Source: Eretmocerus hayati (lineage: Eukaryota; Arthropoda; Insecta; Hymenoptera; Aphelinidae). From it: a DNA stretch of 64,000 nt. Of this stretch, positions 10,961 to 23,400 are shown piece after piece. The stretch covers positions 121,304,838 to 121,368,837 of the forward strand of contig CM056744.1 in assembly GCA_029851415.1 (NCBI GenBank), written 5' to 3'. Position 1 is the stretch's first letter. Every line of letters starts with the position of its first letter. Both the position numbers and the translations under genes were made by a program. The notes beneath the pieces are model-generated. The model was given only the letters and a program-made list of their open reading frames with translations, searched no databases and was not told the DNA's origin.

Positions 10961-13675
10961 AAGCGGCTCCTTCCACGAGCCCTAGGATCTACTGGGGAGG
11001 GGGTTTGGCAAAAATTCTTCGGGATAATTCGTAATGACCCTTGCATGTTTATCAAAGACAAGTACATAGACATCTGAATTCGTGAATTTGTTGAATGGTG
11101 TGACCGGAGTAATCAAGACAATAAGATTGTGTGAGGGTAATTCGAGCTTGCAAGTCACTCATTAGACAGATTTGAAGCAGTCATTGCTTTTAGACATAGT
11201 AAGGGGACGCTTGAACTTCTGATAGCTAATTAGTCTTGATTGGCATTGAATTGGCAGCTCGGAAAGATCATGCAGTTGCGTAGTATCTTATGACTGAGCG
11301 TGACGGATGCAGATCGACAACTCAGTCAGTCATAGACGAGTGTCAGAGATAATCAACGAGTGATTATTCTTGCATTCACTCCTAACTTCATCTTCCCTCG
11401 AGGCATTAGATCCAAGTTAGTGCATGAGTCCAAGTATACTATTTATCGTACATATATCAAGTCAAGATCGATGATGATTTATGCTCTCCCAGACTAAATT
11501 CGTATTCGAGTTATCTTGGCAAAACTGATTAGAGACTACGAAATGGGAGATGACCCAGCCCCATTTGATTCGCTTGCGTTGGAGTACTTCATGTCACTCC
11601 TCGCCTCGTCTCATCGTTGATAGTAACAAATTATCGACATTGATTTTATTGTCGTTTTTCTGAACTCTCGGAGCTTATCTTATCGATTCATTGCTCTAAA
11701 GATTCAACGCTGATTGTATTCGAGTAGATAGTAACGTATTTCAATAGAATATGGAATATGAATCAATCAAAGTAAACGCTTGACAGTCTTATTTTATTTC
11801 ATTTCAATTTTTTTATTTTGTTCAAACGTAGCTCACAAAATTTTTACAGCGTGTGCAGAGAGGTTGAGAAATATCGAGACGAGACAATATGATTCCTAAT
11901 AGTTGGATTATTTGATTAACCCAACCATTTTTTTCATCAATTTAATCCGTTGGCTCAGAATACAGAAAAAAACCCAGTGAAATCTGAAATCTTGTCTCCA
12001 ACAAAACAAACTTTCTATAAACTGTAATCACAGATACGAGATAAAAAGAATTCAATTGACTCAAGATAAGTCCATCATTTTTTCATAGAGAAAATAAGAT
12101 GATTGAAGGCGCAAGTTCGTATTAATCACGAGACTTGCAGAGCCGTACGTTTGAGAGGGTGAACAGTGAATACACATCTTCCCTAGATGCGATAAGGCGA
12201 GATATATTGCCCATGGTGCGTGGCTCTGTGCTACACACAACACCGACATCGACCACCCATCCAGGCCAAATCGATGCCCCTGATGGTCACTACATGTATA
12301 GCCCACTTTGCGCAGATATAGTTGAGCACCTCGTTGGAAACCGAGCGTCTATCCACACATAGACGCGCTCGGGAGGACGATCCTCGAGCAAGCAGCTCCT
12401 GTGGCTAGCCACATCTAATGCATATTCAATGCCGCTTTCTGTACTCTAACGTCCGAAACTCCCTCCCTCAAGCCTCATGCTCGAAATTTTCGGATCAAAC
12501 CACTGATGGCCATCGGTGTAAGGCGTGCTACTCTGTGAGCTCCGATTACCAAATCTGCTCCTGTGCTACATCCACCAAGAGCAGCCCATGAATTGCCAGT
12601 CTGTCTACTGTTCATGCTCATGCTAATCAGCGCATTCACCATACCCTTAACAGATATGCACTTACGCCTTTTGGACCTCTTTGCCTTGAGGCATCCGCTG
12701 CTCTCAAGAGTAGACCGAGGCCTTTGTGCCAGATCCTGTTTTGAGTTTTCGAAGGTAGCTTTTTGCCTATTGGATTTGCTGAGACCCGCAAACGTGACCC
12801 ACAATCGAGTTGTGCCATACAAGTACAACTAGATACCAGTATTCTGAACTGCATAGTGCACCAAGGTCTCGCCCTGAATAGGACACCCGATAGATCCCGC
12901 GACGGTGCCTCTGCCGGCCCTGCAGAATCTCAAGTACCTCCAGAGCAGATAAGGATTCCGCAAGTGAAGTGGGCTTATTGATGGGCTTGCCTTATCGACA
13001 CCCAGTCATTTTGTCGCAGTGTCACCTCTATAGACAAGTTCTACGCCTGTACCCATATCCTGGTAGAAATTGACTCCAGTGTAACACATCAATGGCCATG
13101 AAATGATCAGTTCTCATCCCCTAGAATCTCACCTCCACTGATACGGAGTCGCATCCATATGGATATCCACATGGTGGAGCTGCAGAAAGCATATCGTACG
13201 AGCACCTCAATTTTCGATCGGGCAAGAATGAATGGACACGCGTTCAAAAGCGTATGGTAACTGAAATATTAATATCCTTCTAGTGCTCTCTAGTGTCCAG
13301 GCCACTCTCAAAGTCACCAAAATTCTCTTTGCCGATGTTTGGGTTTCGTAGGATCTCGTCATATGTGATGCGAGGGCTGCAAATAACATCTTTCCGGTTT
13401 CTCTCCAATTCCATCGCGAAACACAAATCAAGTCGTTGAAATTGGATGGTAGGACTCAGGAATGAGAAGAATGGGGCAGCTGCAGTGCTCAGAATCACCA
13501 GTGTTGTCTCACTATCGAGATTTCGTTCAAAATGCGTCCGAAAAAACACCAGTAAAAGAACCCGAATCATTGAAAATCTTCAAAAAGGTGACACTTGACC
13601 TGAGGGGAGCTGGACAAAATTCACCTGAAACCTTGCGTTGAACGTGCCGATGGAGATTCTTCACTATAGTAAAGT
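10961..13675. other. Gene-free stretch with weak coding-like patches
   Basis: No recognised gene. Minus-strand frames at 12475-12828 (117 aa) and 13280-13570 (96 aa, hydrophobic start) are somewhat long for the local composition but show no domain I know. I leave them uncalled. The rest holds nothing I can interpret. Confidence 0.4.
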
Positions 13676-14680
13676 TTTATCGCTTGTATTCTGTGTTGTT
13701 GGGATCAGAAGATTTCGACCGATTTTGACCAGCAAGAAGATACTCAAATCGTCGATTTGATATCTCTCAGTCTCGCATGGAGAGCTGACACAATTCGTGT
13801 CTCTATGACTCCTCATGGAACCAGAAATACATTTCGCAGATCTAAATCTACTATTAAACTATGTATGTCTCGACTACTGTTACTATTGTAGATGTGTATT
13901 TCGGCCCGATTCCTCCCTTGGCTCACAAGGGGAGTCCGGAGTCTGTGGGTCCTGAAATCTCACCAAAATTTTTTTACAGTTTTGTACCACCTAGAATATG
14001 AAGAACCCAAAGCAACTCTGTCAAATGGGCCTCCCGTTCAGAGCTACAGCCTACGACATTAGCATTGCCCATATAGGCCCGTGTTAAAAAGTGATATCTA
14101 TAGATATACTGACAATGCTAACATTTTTGCTTGTAACTCTGGACGGGAGGCCCATTTGACGGAGTTGCTTTAGATTTTTCATATTCTACGTGGTACGAAA
14201 CTGTGAAAAAATTTTGGTGAGATTTCAGGACCCGGAGACTCCGGACTCCCCTTGTTAGTCAGAACAACGGCGGAAACTTTACTTTAGAACCTTGGCGACG
14301 TGGACCGATGAAGTCGTCGAATACACGCAAATCAGTACGCTGATTCGCATCATAACATCTTGATGAAGTCCAGACTATCCGGACTCCAAGTGTATTATTC
14401 ATCCTCCTCTTTCATATAGGGGTAATATTCGCACTTTTCAAATCCAGTTTCCTCCAAATTTTCATATCAATCATACAGTGTTTAAAACAGATTCCTCCGC
14501 CGCACATTTACGATAGTAACAATAGTCGAGACATCCATAGATTAATAGTAGATTTAGATCTGCGAAATTTATTTCTAGTCCCATGATGAGTAATAGAGGC
14601 TCGAATTGTGTCAGCTCTTCATGCGAGACTGAGAGATATCAAATCAACGAATTGAGTCTCTTCTTGCTGAGATTCTTAAC
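13676..14680. repeat. Nested inverted repeats (outer 190 bp arms, inner fold-back element)
   Basis: The outer arms 13731-13920 and 14491-14680 are reverse complements. Inside lies a second fold-back, 13926-14255, whose ends read CAAGGGGAGTCCGGAGTCT and AGACTCCGGACTCCCCTTG and whose arms are about 150 bp. The left outer sequence (13676-13925) recurs at 47966-48226. Confidence 0.8.
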
Positions 14681-15154
14681 TGTTGGATCCAAAAACAACT
14701 AGTTTCGATGCCGGGCAGATGGGTACAAGCATCCAACCCTGATGGAAGATAGAATGAAACAGTCAAATATGGAAGCAAAGATGATTAAATGGACGGCGAA
14801 TGATTTGAGGCCGATAAGAATGTAATTGCAAAAAAATTCCATCAAAATGATTTTTCGAGCAACGGCGGTGATGTTGCCTAGTTCAAGGTGAGTTTGAGGA
14901 CTATGTTTTCGTAAGATAGAGAAACTAAATGAAGCATTCGGTCCTAAGCTGTGTAAGGCTTTCTTACTTTAATTGTGAACAAACTCAAACTGTTTGAAGT
15001 TGTAGGTTATTGCGGATGGTACTCCAACGAGATTAGTGATGATTTCATCAGCTTATACTTTCATTTTCAATTGAGGAATGGAATACTCAGTGAGTCTGGA
15101 TCGAGTCGTCCAAGCCGAGTTATCTAAAGCAACTCGGCCAAACCGCGTCAGCTA

Positions 15155-15710
15155 AGTCGATTCGTCTCAACCGAGTCAATAACTTGAACTCTAACTTTTC
15201 TCATATAATCGAAGATTTTAGCTCATCTTGATCCTGTTCATGATGATTATTTTGAGATTTTCGAATGTTTTAGTGGATACAACCAAACTTGAATATTTGC
15301 AATGCAGAACCTGGCTTTTCAAGTAACTCCTAATTGTTTGTTTCTGTTCGATAGTCGGAGTTTTCGCTGGCTAACCGCATATGATTGTATGCTATTACCG
15401 AATCATTTCCACTTCGTAGGTCGACTTGAGTCGGCTCAATCGAGTCAATCTTTTGAGCTCTAACTATTTTCATGTGATTGAAGAACTTCGTTCATTTTGA
15501 TTCTAATTATGATATCTTCGAGGTTGTCGGATATTCCAGAGACTACATTCAAACTTGGATTTCTGCAGAATGCAAGACTCATCTTCCAAATGACTTCCAA
15601 TGTCTTTTACTGTTCGATAATCAAAGCTTTCGTGAGTTTATGGCATCTGATTGCGTGTTCCTACCGAACCATTTCTACTTCAAAGGTTGAGGTTAGTCGG
15701 CTGAGCTGAG
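15155..15710 (+). repeat. Tandem duplication, 269-bp period
   Basis: Two diverged units begin near 15160 and 15430. Matching landmarks include TGAACTCTAAC / TGAGCTCTAAC, CTGTTCGATA and CCACTTCGTAGGT / CTACTTCAAAGGT. Flanks and unit ends are rich in a GAGTCG-like hexamer. The second unit holds a 70-codon open frame (15478-15690) that is not maintained in the first. Confidence 0.8.
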
Positions 15711-16695
15711 TCTGTGATTAGAGGCAGTTAAGCCGAGTAGTGTGAAACGAGTCGGTTCTTTTAGCCAGGGTTGCCATTCGATGGTCCCCAGCGGCGTAAC
15801 GTTGGCAGATCGCTGGAAATCAGTGTAGTTCTATGGCATTCGGTAGAGGAAAAGTAAAGAAACATGTCACTTTTTCAGAGTATTGTAAAACCATGAGTCA
15901 AGTACCGTACTGGCTACGCAGGAGGGACAGGGGAATAACAGTGGAGTTCAGTGGAGGATCATTTGAAGTCAGTAGAATACCAGATGACGCTCGGGGGCAC
16001 TCAAAAGCATTTGGTGGCAGCCAACGAAATCACGAAAAATTTTCCTTATAATTATATAACATAAGGAGATGTGTGACCACTGTGAGAAGGTAATCAAGCA
16101 AACAATCTCAGCATTCATATTAACATCTGTTTGATCTCTTGAGATATCTTTCATGCTTGTGCAGCGTTCGATTTTCCTTATGCAAGACTGGGTATGTCAT
16201 TATATCATTTACAAATATCAGTGTCACGTCAAAAATTGTTCTCTCGTATTGTGAAATTCCTATTCAAAGACTTCCAAATAGCCACATCGCTGGTTGATTG
16301 CAATGAGGTGCGTATTTTCAGTCCGTTTCGGTAAGTTGCGGGCAAGGTGGAAACGGGTGGAAATGACTTATGGAACAATCTATGATTTTCAGCAAGATAC
16401 AGGTGTGCAAGATTTTCAGCAAGATATTTCAGGTGTTTCAAAACGGAAGCTAACAAAATCCGTGGAAATTGTCATTGTGATCAAGCAATTCATGATTGAC
16501 TGGGTCTTTTGAAGATAGGGATTTTTCCTGGTGAAATGACCTCCAATTATAATGAAAATGTCCATGTAAGATGACTGTATAATGAATTTTATCGGACCGA
16601 AGTAGTCGCGAGCCACTACAGTGGCCATCCTGATCCTGTATCACTACGAATAGATATCCTTACTCTCAGATTGCCGTAGTGTCTTACTGTTGCAC
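15711..16695. other. Gene-free stretch, nothing recognised
   Basis: Short open frames only. A brief direct repeat, GATTTTCAGCAAGATA, occurs twice near 16384-16430. Confidence 0.5.
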
Positions 16696-16699
16696 CTTA

Positions 16700-16945
16700 G
16701 GGTGATGACAGACAAAGCGCTACGCCACGGTTTTGCGCCACGCCATGACGCGCTATCGCACGCCACGATCCAAAAATCTATTCCAACGAACTCGACCATG
16801 GATGAATTGGATTTATTGTTACAGTATCAGTCGCACATTATGAGGATGAATCAAATCCATCGATGGCCGGGTTCGCTGGAATAAATTTTCGGGTCGTGGC
16901 GTGACGCAAAATCGTAGCGTAGCGCTTTGTCTGCTGTCATCACCC
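16700..16945. mobile_element. PIF/Harbinger-like MITE
   Basis: A 246-bp element with long terminal inverted repeats beginning GGGTGATGACAG and including AGACAAAGCGCTACG. It is flanked by TTA (16697-16699) and TTG (16946-16948), consistent with a slightly mutated 3-bp TWA-type target duplication of PIF/Harbinger elements. The alternating CG-rich subterminal sequence (GCGTCACGCCACGACCCG on one strand) is also typical of that group. The non-palindromic centre could encode MDELDLLLQYQSH, possibly a transposase remnant. Non-autonomous. Confidence 0.75.
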
Positions 16946-17378
16946 TTGAAATCGTTTCGATTCTAGCCGTCAGATAAAAAAATAGCCCCTTTTCTTCGTT
17001 TCAGGAAAACACCATAAAATTGAGATCATTTGCATTCAATGAAGGTTCATCGCCTGAGAATCAGGAAAACTGTGTCTTACCCATAGATCCGCACACATCT
17101 TATGATGTATTTGTTGTGGAAACATACAAAATTAGATACTGAATCGTTGTGCAAATAATTTTGTATGTTATCGTGCTTTGTGGGTGAGTCGCAGAAATCT
17201 TGATTGCGGGTCTGCGAGAGGCCATGAGTGATGCTTATGGTAAGATCAAATCCCACTCCAGATGAATCGCTTGATCATTTTGAAGATTCTTCATCTTGAA
17301 TTTGTTGCATCTTGCTCTAAGCACAAAATCCATCTGAGACTAAGGATTTCTCTATATGGTATTAAATGATTTGGTGGA

Positions 17379-17399
17379 TTTTTTTTTTTTTTTTTTTTT
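17379..17399. repeat. Poly-T tract (21 T)
   Basis: An uninterrupted run of T. It could mark the tail of an old minus-strand retroposed sequence, but no matching body is recognised. Confidence 0.6.
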
Positions 17400-17924
17400 G
17401 AAACCCCCAAGTCTGTATTCCAATGCTCTGAGTACGGGAAAACCAGTGGAAAAATCGTCGGGTTGAAATTAATGAAGTTTTCTCATCATTTTCCGGATAT
17501 TCTCAGCCAAAGTAATGAAAATGAAAAGGATCCTGTGTCTCTCAATTGTACTCCTCAAGTGCACAGTACAGGTAATTGGCGATGTGAACATCGTCCGTTA
17601 TCCTACAAACATATATCGAGAGGCCGAGTATGGGGACCACTCTTGCCTCATTCCGTGATTTCGATGCGCTTCGTCGAACGGCAAATCTGGAAAAAAAGAT
17701 CTTCAAAATCACAAAAAAAAATTATTGATTCATGTGTTTTGAATACACTTTCCGTGCTATTTGAGTGACCGTAACCAACGTTGAAAATGTAAAAAAATAC
17801 GCTGCTAAAAGTGATTAGCAGAATGCTTTCTCCAAGCGTCATATGACAATAATTTGTATCACCCAACCATTATCATCCAAAAATTGTATAAAAGAGAAAG
17901 TCGAAACTACTTCTTACATAATAA

Positions 17925-18540
17925 TTAAAAGAAGGTATAAGGAAAAGATGGATATTGAAAGAAATTTTCAACTATTTTTTGAGTTATTTTTTAGAGAAAG
18001 CTTTTGAGAGTGATTTGGGTCATCTAGTCTAAGGTTTTTTCGATGATATCTATTGTTTGGTTGAAACGGAATTTTGATGCAGCGGGTTTGAAAAGGGTTA
18101 AAATGGAATTTTTGGTAAAAATTTTGATTTTTCCGAAAATGTGAGATTTGTGTAGATTGAATAAAAATTCCGTATTAACCAATCGATAGATAATGCAGAA
18201 AAAACCATAGTTTAGGTCATTGAAATCGAGATAAATGAGTCATAAAAGAAGGTACGAGGAAAAAATGAATATTAGGAAAAATTTCCCATTATTTTTTCAG
18301 TTATTCTTTAGAGGAAGCTTTTTAGAGTGATTTGGGTCATCTAGTCTAAGGTTTTTTCGATGATATCTATTGTTTGGTTGAAACGAAATTTTGATGCAGC
18401 GGGTTTGAAAAGGGTTAAAATGGTATTTTTGGTGAAAATTTTGATTTTTTTAAAAATGTGAGACCTGTAAGGATTAAATAAAAATTCCGTATCAACCAAT
18501 CGATAGATCTTGCAGAAAAAATCATAGTTCAGGTGACTCA
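17925..18540 (+). repeat. Tandem duplication, 317-bp period
   Basis: Two units begin at GAAGGTA (17931 and 18248). Long identical stretches include GTGATTTGGGTCATCTAGTC and GATGCAGCGGGTTTGAAAAG. The duplication looks relatively recent. No coding signal. Confidence 0.9.
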
Positions 18541-18747
18541 ATTTGTTGCGAGAGTGTGTGAGAAAAAGATATTTATGTATTAAAAGTCGAAATTTGAGGA
18601 CTTTTGGGTGAAAAAGCGCATGGATCAAATTTGACTGGGAGCCGAAAGGTGCCAAATCACTGGGCTCTCAGAAATTGGATTCTCTACAACTTGTAGAAAG
18701 CCAAAAGTTGATAAGGTGAATAGTAAAAGAGAAAGCGTGTCCAGTAT

Positions 18748-18772
18748 AAAACACACACACACACATACAAAC
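18748..18772. repeat. (CA)n microsatellite
   Basis: Short ACACACACAC run interrupted by ATACAA. Confidence 0.8.
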
Positions 18773-19002
18773 ACGGACAAAGGGGCGCAAAGATGAGTCT
18801 GTGACAGATTTGGAAAGGCTTTAGGAGAAAAAGTGTTACCTACAATTGATAGCTTTTGGCGAGAGGAAGAGAATGGTCTTTGGCTTTTTTGGATAAAAGG
18901 GATTTTGTTGAAGAATATGTTGATTTTAATGAAAGATTCGATCAAATTTTTGTTGGGGTGAAAACAAAGCTTTCTCTTTAGAGAAAGCAATATTGTCGGT
19001 AA

Positions 19003-19080
19003 TCAATCAACTACAACTTTGACGGGAGCAATCCGATCACAAAAATTTGCACGGGATGTCGTAGGACGTTTCAAACTCCA
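19003..19080 (+). repeat. Diverged dispersed repeat (inverted relative to 7 kb copy)
   Basis: Contains CAACTTTGACGGGAGCAATC, the counterpart of the segment at 7010-7085 in the opposite orientation. Confidence 0.6.
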
Positions 19081-19099
19081 AAATGGCCGATATAGTGTT

Positions 19100-20470
19100 C
19101 AACTCCGTACTTTGAAGGTGAAAAAATAATAAGGATTGAGGGAAATATTACTCTCAATAAACTTTAACTTCTCTCGATCTCCACCAGTAAAATTTTCCTG
19201 GATGAAAGGCATCCAACACATTTTGAAGTCAAATCATATTATTCATCAATTTTTTAACGTCTCTGTATGTCTTGGTATGATATTGTATCAGATAACTTAT
19301 CAAGATTTGGAGAATGTCTTTATATTGAAGTTCGAAACATGCTAATTGGTGTGATTTTTAAATTCGTTCGATAAACAGAGAACTCATTCCTTTCACTCAT
19401 GACCGGCAAAGATTGTAATTTCAAATCAAATTAGTTCCTCGATAATTGCCTAATTTTGTAAATGACCTTGACGAAATGGAATCCACAATAATAGCAGATA
19501 TAAGATTCAATATTAAGTTCAAGAGTGCTATGTTATCGATTCACCGTGTATTAATTTTTAACAAAATGAGAAGATAGTGTTCAAGAGAGTTCGACCTCAA
19601 TACTTTATTTGACCCCTCGAAACAAGCCTCTTGTGATTTCCACGCCTCAGGACGTTTTTTATGCCGATTCATATCCGATTGCTGTCTCATGATATCTAAG
19701 TATGTACTCACCATACAATGCATATTGTAAGATCATGAAAAACGTGCAAGGCGAGCATTTTACTCAATGAAACAGCTGCACGCTTATCTTGAGCACCGTT
19801 GTCGGGAGATTAAATGATTGCTATCAATATCAAATATCTGCAAATCTATTCAATAGTTGGGTTGACCGGCAGTTTTCAAGCTGATCACCTTGTGAATGCA
19901 TCACCTGCATACTATAGCCAGCGAAACTTTTCAAATAACGCTCTCCATGAATCATGAAATTACAATAATCTCGTCAGTCCCTAAATGGAAAAATGATGGA
20001 TATACAATATACAGAAGTAATAATAATAATAACAGAGACTGAATCGCTCTTGTCAGACTCCCGATAACGATTACACTGTATATAGAGATCGTCCTTAATA
20101 ACACGCACTCCGGCGATCAATGGCAGAGCGTGAATGATACATTCTCCAACATCGAGGTAAATGACCCAGTACTATCCTCCGAGAAGATATAGCGAGAGGG
20201 GAAATGGATGCGAGAAACTGCCGAGCGACACGGCAGCAGCTGAGATATTGCCGATACAGACAGTCGAGTTTTGCAGCAAAGTTGTTCTAGTTTCACCCTA
20301 CGATTGGAATGGTGCTGGTTTTGCTTCAAAAATCTACATGTGATAATCAAACGATTTGAGAAGCGCTGTCCTGGCCACTTCGTGAGACTCGGATTCAAAA
20401 AATTCTGTGGACCAAGAAGCTTGCAGCGCCAATAACTTATTATGGGTGCATCAGCTTATTCTCGTCACTC
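19100..20470. other. Region upstream of ABCC copy 1, no gene recognised
   Basis: It may hold the promoter and a 5' exon of the downstream transporter, but I can place neither. A short (TAA)n run lies near 20016-20033. Confidence 0.4.
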
Positions 20471-20472
20471 AG

Positions 20473-23400
20473 GTTCTGTTGAACATTGAAAGAGGTGAAC
20501 CAGCAGTGAAACCATCCAACTTGGCCAATAATTCCGTATATCATATTTGGTAATTATTTTTTGGATCGTACAGCTAGTTATCAATCATTGCTCTCTGAAC
20601 TATCCCCGTCTCTATGTTCTCCATCGACTTTCCCAAGATCAGATTACCGTGGTATCACAAATTCTAAAGTAAACACAAAATGAAAGGAGCGAGAAACTTT
20701 GACGAGAGAGAGGCGAGAAATTCCAGCAACATCGTCAGTAAACTTTTCATGTGGTGAGTGCAAGATTATTCAAAATACTTGTTTTGATCTCATGCTGTGC
20801 GCGGAAAATCATATTTCCGGATTGAACGTGTACGTACTTCAGCTAGTAAGGCAGGCGTTCTTTCACCGAAGGAACAAGCTGAAGTCCAATGTGCAAGAGC
20901 TAATTTTGAACTTTTCACAAGCATTTGCCCTTGGATGATGGTGGTTCGTTATGGAAGTACTGCAAAGTCATCATCTCGAATTAAAAATTCATAAGAATTA
21001 TCAAATGAATCCATATGAATGATTATGAGCCATTTCTCCGACATCTCATGTCAAATTTCCTGGAAAAATGAATCAGAAAAGTTTGTAAGTTTGATATCTC
21101 GCAAGTTGTCTAACCCGAGTTCTCGAGCCACTTGAATCTCTCCACCAAAGATTTTAAATAGCATTGATTTTTCACTCTTCCTCACTAATTCCAGGTCTTT
21201 GATCTTCGTCACCAAATTTTCAAATTCTTCATCTCTCTGGTGGACTTTTACTTGGTGGAGCCATGATGGACCAATAATAATAACAATACAATAAAAAGTA
21301 CGCCATGTCGATATTTTTCGCTCGACAAAATGAAAATTATTAATCGCGGGCGCAAAAATTTAGCTCTTCGAAAGTCTGATTATAGATTGGATATCTGAAG
21401 AATCTTGGTTCTAAATACTAGCTTCCGATCGCGAATAAGCAATGCAATAACCGTGACCACGAAAAAAGTTAACAAATGGGCAACCGCGAATACAAAACGC
21501 TCGCGAATATCAACTTCGCGATACGGAGGCTGAGGTTTGCCTGAATCTCCTGTTTTTCGAAGTAAAGTTACTCATAGAGTGAAAAGTTATGAATGAAGAA
21601 TTTTGCATCGCACTTTCTGAAATTTCAGCTGGATATTCCCCTCGATATCTTATGCCAAACATCATGATGTCAAGACAAAGGAGTTGTGCGAAATTTTACC
21701 GAGCAATGATTGTCAAAAACTTACGAAAAATTTGGAAAGGTAATAATTTGCTTCACCTAGATATCCTGCATCTTGAAAAGATAATCGGAATAAATAAAAT
21801 CCCTCCGATGAACTAACACTGGTCGAATTTCTGTAGGTGCTGGGCAACAGAGGTTATCAGTTCCCAGAGAAAGAATAAAATGCCCAGCTTGTTGACAGCT
21901 GTCGCAAAAACCTTTGGATGGTACTTTTTCTGGTATTCTATCCCTGTGATCCTTTGGGATACTATTCGGTAAACTTCCATAAATCCATTCTCAATCTAAA
22001 CAATCTTTGGATTAACTGAAATGTCATTTGAGATCACTGTATCTTTTTCCAGAATCATTCAAGTATTTGCCCTAAGGTCTCTTATATCGTACTTCAACGA
22101 CAAAGCTTCCTACCAGGGATCTGACGCATATTTATTTGCCACTATTGTAGTTATTTGTACCCCAATAAATGCGATTGTTCAAAATAAACTATTCAGGGGC
22201 ATGCGAACTTTGGGCATGCGTGTGAAAATTTCTTGCTCTTCGGTCGTGTACAGGAAGGTAAGAGTAAACAATCTCAAGAGAATCACAGATTATCGTTTTA
22301 TCGATACGAATATCAAGATGAAGTAGATAGTGTCAACTGGATCCACATTAAAACACAATTGAAACTTTGGAACACCCTTGTAAGAATGGGTTGAGAGATC
22401 ATGCCACATTTAGGTATTGAGTAGGCTTCAGTGGGTCTCAAAACTAGTTTTCTCACCTCTTGACATGGAAAGATAATCATTTCCGCCCATGAAGGCGACT
22501 CACAACAATTTCATTACTTTCGAGTCACTTATACAGAAGAGACATCATTAAAATTGAGTTTTTTCTAATTCGTTATATTGAAAGTGACGTAAATTTACTT
22601 GAATAGCCACCATCGTGAAGCTAGTGGATAAAAACATTAGTCTTGCATACTGAGAGTGGAAAGAATTGGTTTCAGAGCCTGAAAATGAATGTTAACTTTT
22701 TTTCCATGGGCGTTCCAAAGTTGCCCGAGTGGACACAAATTGGTCGATTCGGCGCTATTTTGGTGGTTATGAGTAACAAACACACAAGAATAATTTCAGA
22801 TGCTTCGTCTTCCCCAAACGAGTGATGGTAAGGTGAGCGCAGAAAAGGTTATAAACTTACTATCTGCCGATGTTGCCAAATTCGAGCAAGGTTTGATGTT
22901 CATACACTACCTCTGGAGTGCACCCCTCAACTTGGTCGTTATTTTCTGCATTCTCTGGAAAATTATTGGTTTCCCTGCTATAGCAAGTGGTATTTGCATA
23001 TCGGTGTCGATACCAATAGAACGTGAGTAAATTTTCACCAAGTCCATTCAAGTCTTAATTGATACAGGTTGATACCATTTGCAATCTTATAAAAGTCCTA
23101 ACTCGTGTCGTCTATGGTAGTATACTGCGGAAAAATCATCAAGCATCTACGCAAAAAAATTGCCACGTGGGCCGATGAAAGGATATTATTGACTGGTGAA
23201 GTCATCAAAGGCATCCGTCTGATCAAAATGTACAACTGGGAGAAACACCTGGGCAACTTTGTCATTCTTGCCAGGAAGTCCGTATATTTGTATAACCGGC
23301 ATATTCTTTCACAATTTCAATAATTTGTAATTGATTTTCTTAAGGTACGAAATCGATGCAGCAGCCTTAACCCTACGAATCAAGAATGTATTGAGTAGTT

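Noticed and set aside
12475..13570. Minus-strand frames of 117 and 96 codons as exons
   Set aside because: No family recognised and no consistent splice partners; kept only as coding-like patches.
20797..20994. Frame around 20797-20994 as exon 1 of ABCC copy 1
   Set aside because: It looks vaguely like the family N-terminus, but no donor in the required phase exists; the 20549 donor matches copy 2 in phase and residues.
21180..21240. Frame ending TCATCTCTCTG|GTGG as an alternative exon 1 of ABCC copy 1
   Set aside because: The phase fits, but there is no ATG and the residues match copy 2 less well than the 20549 exon.
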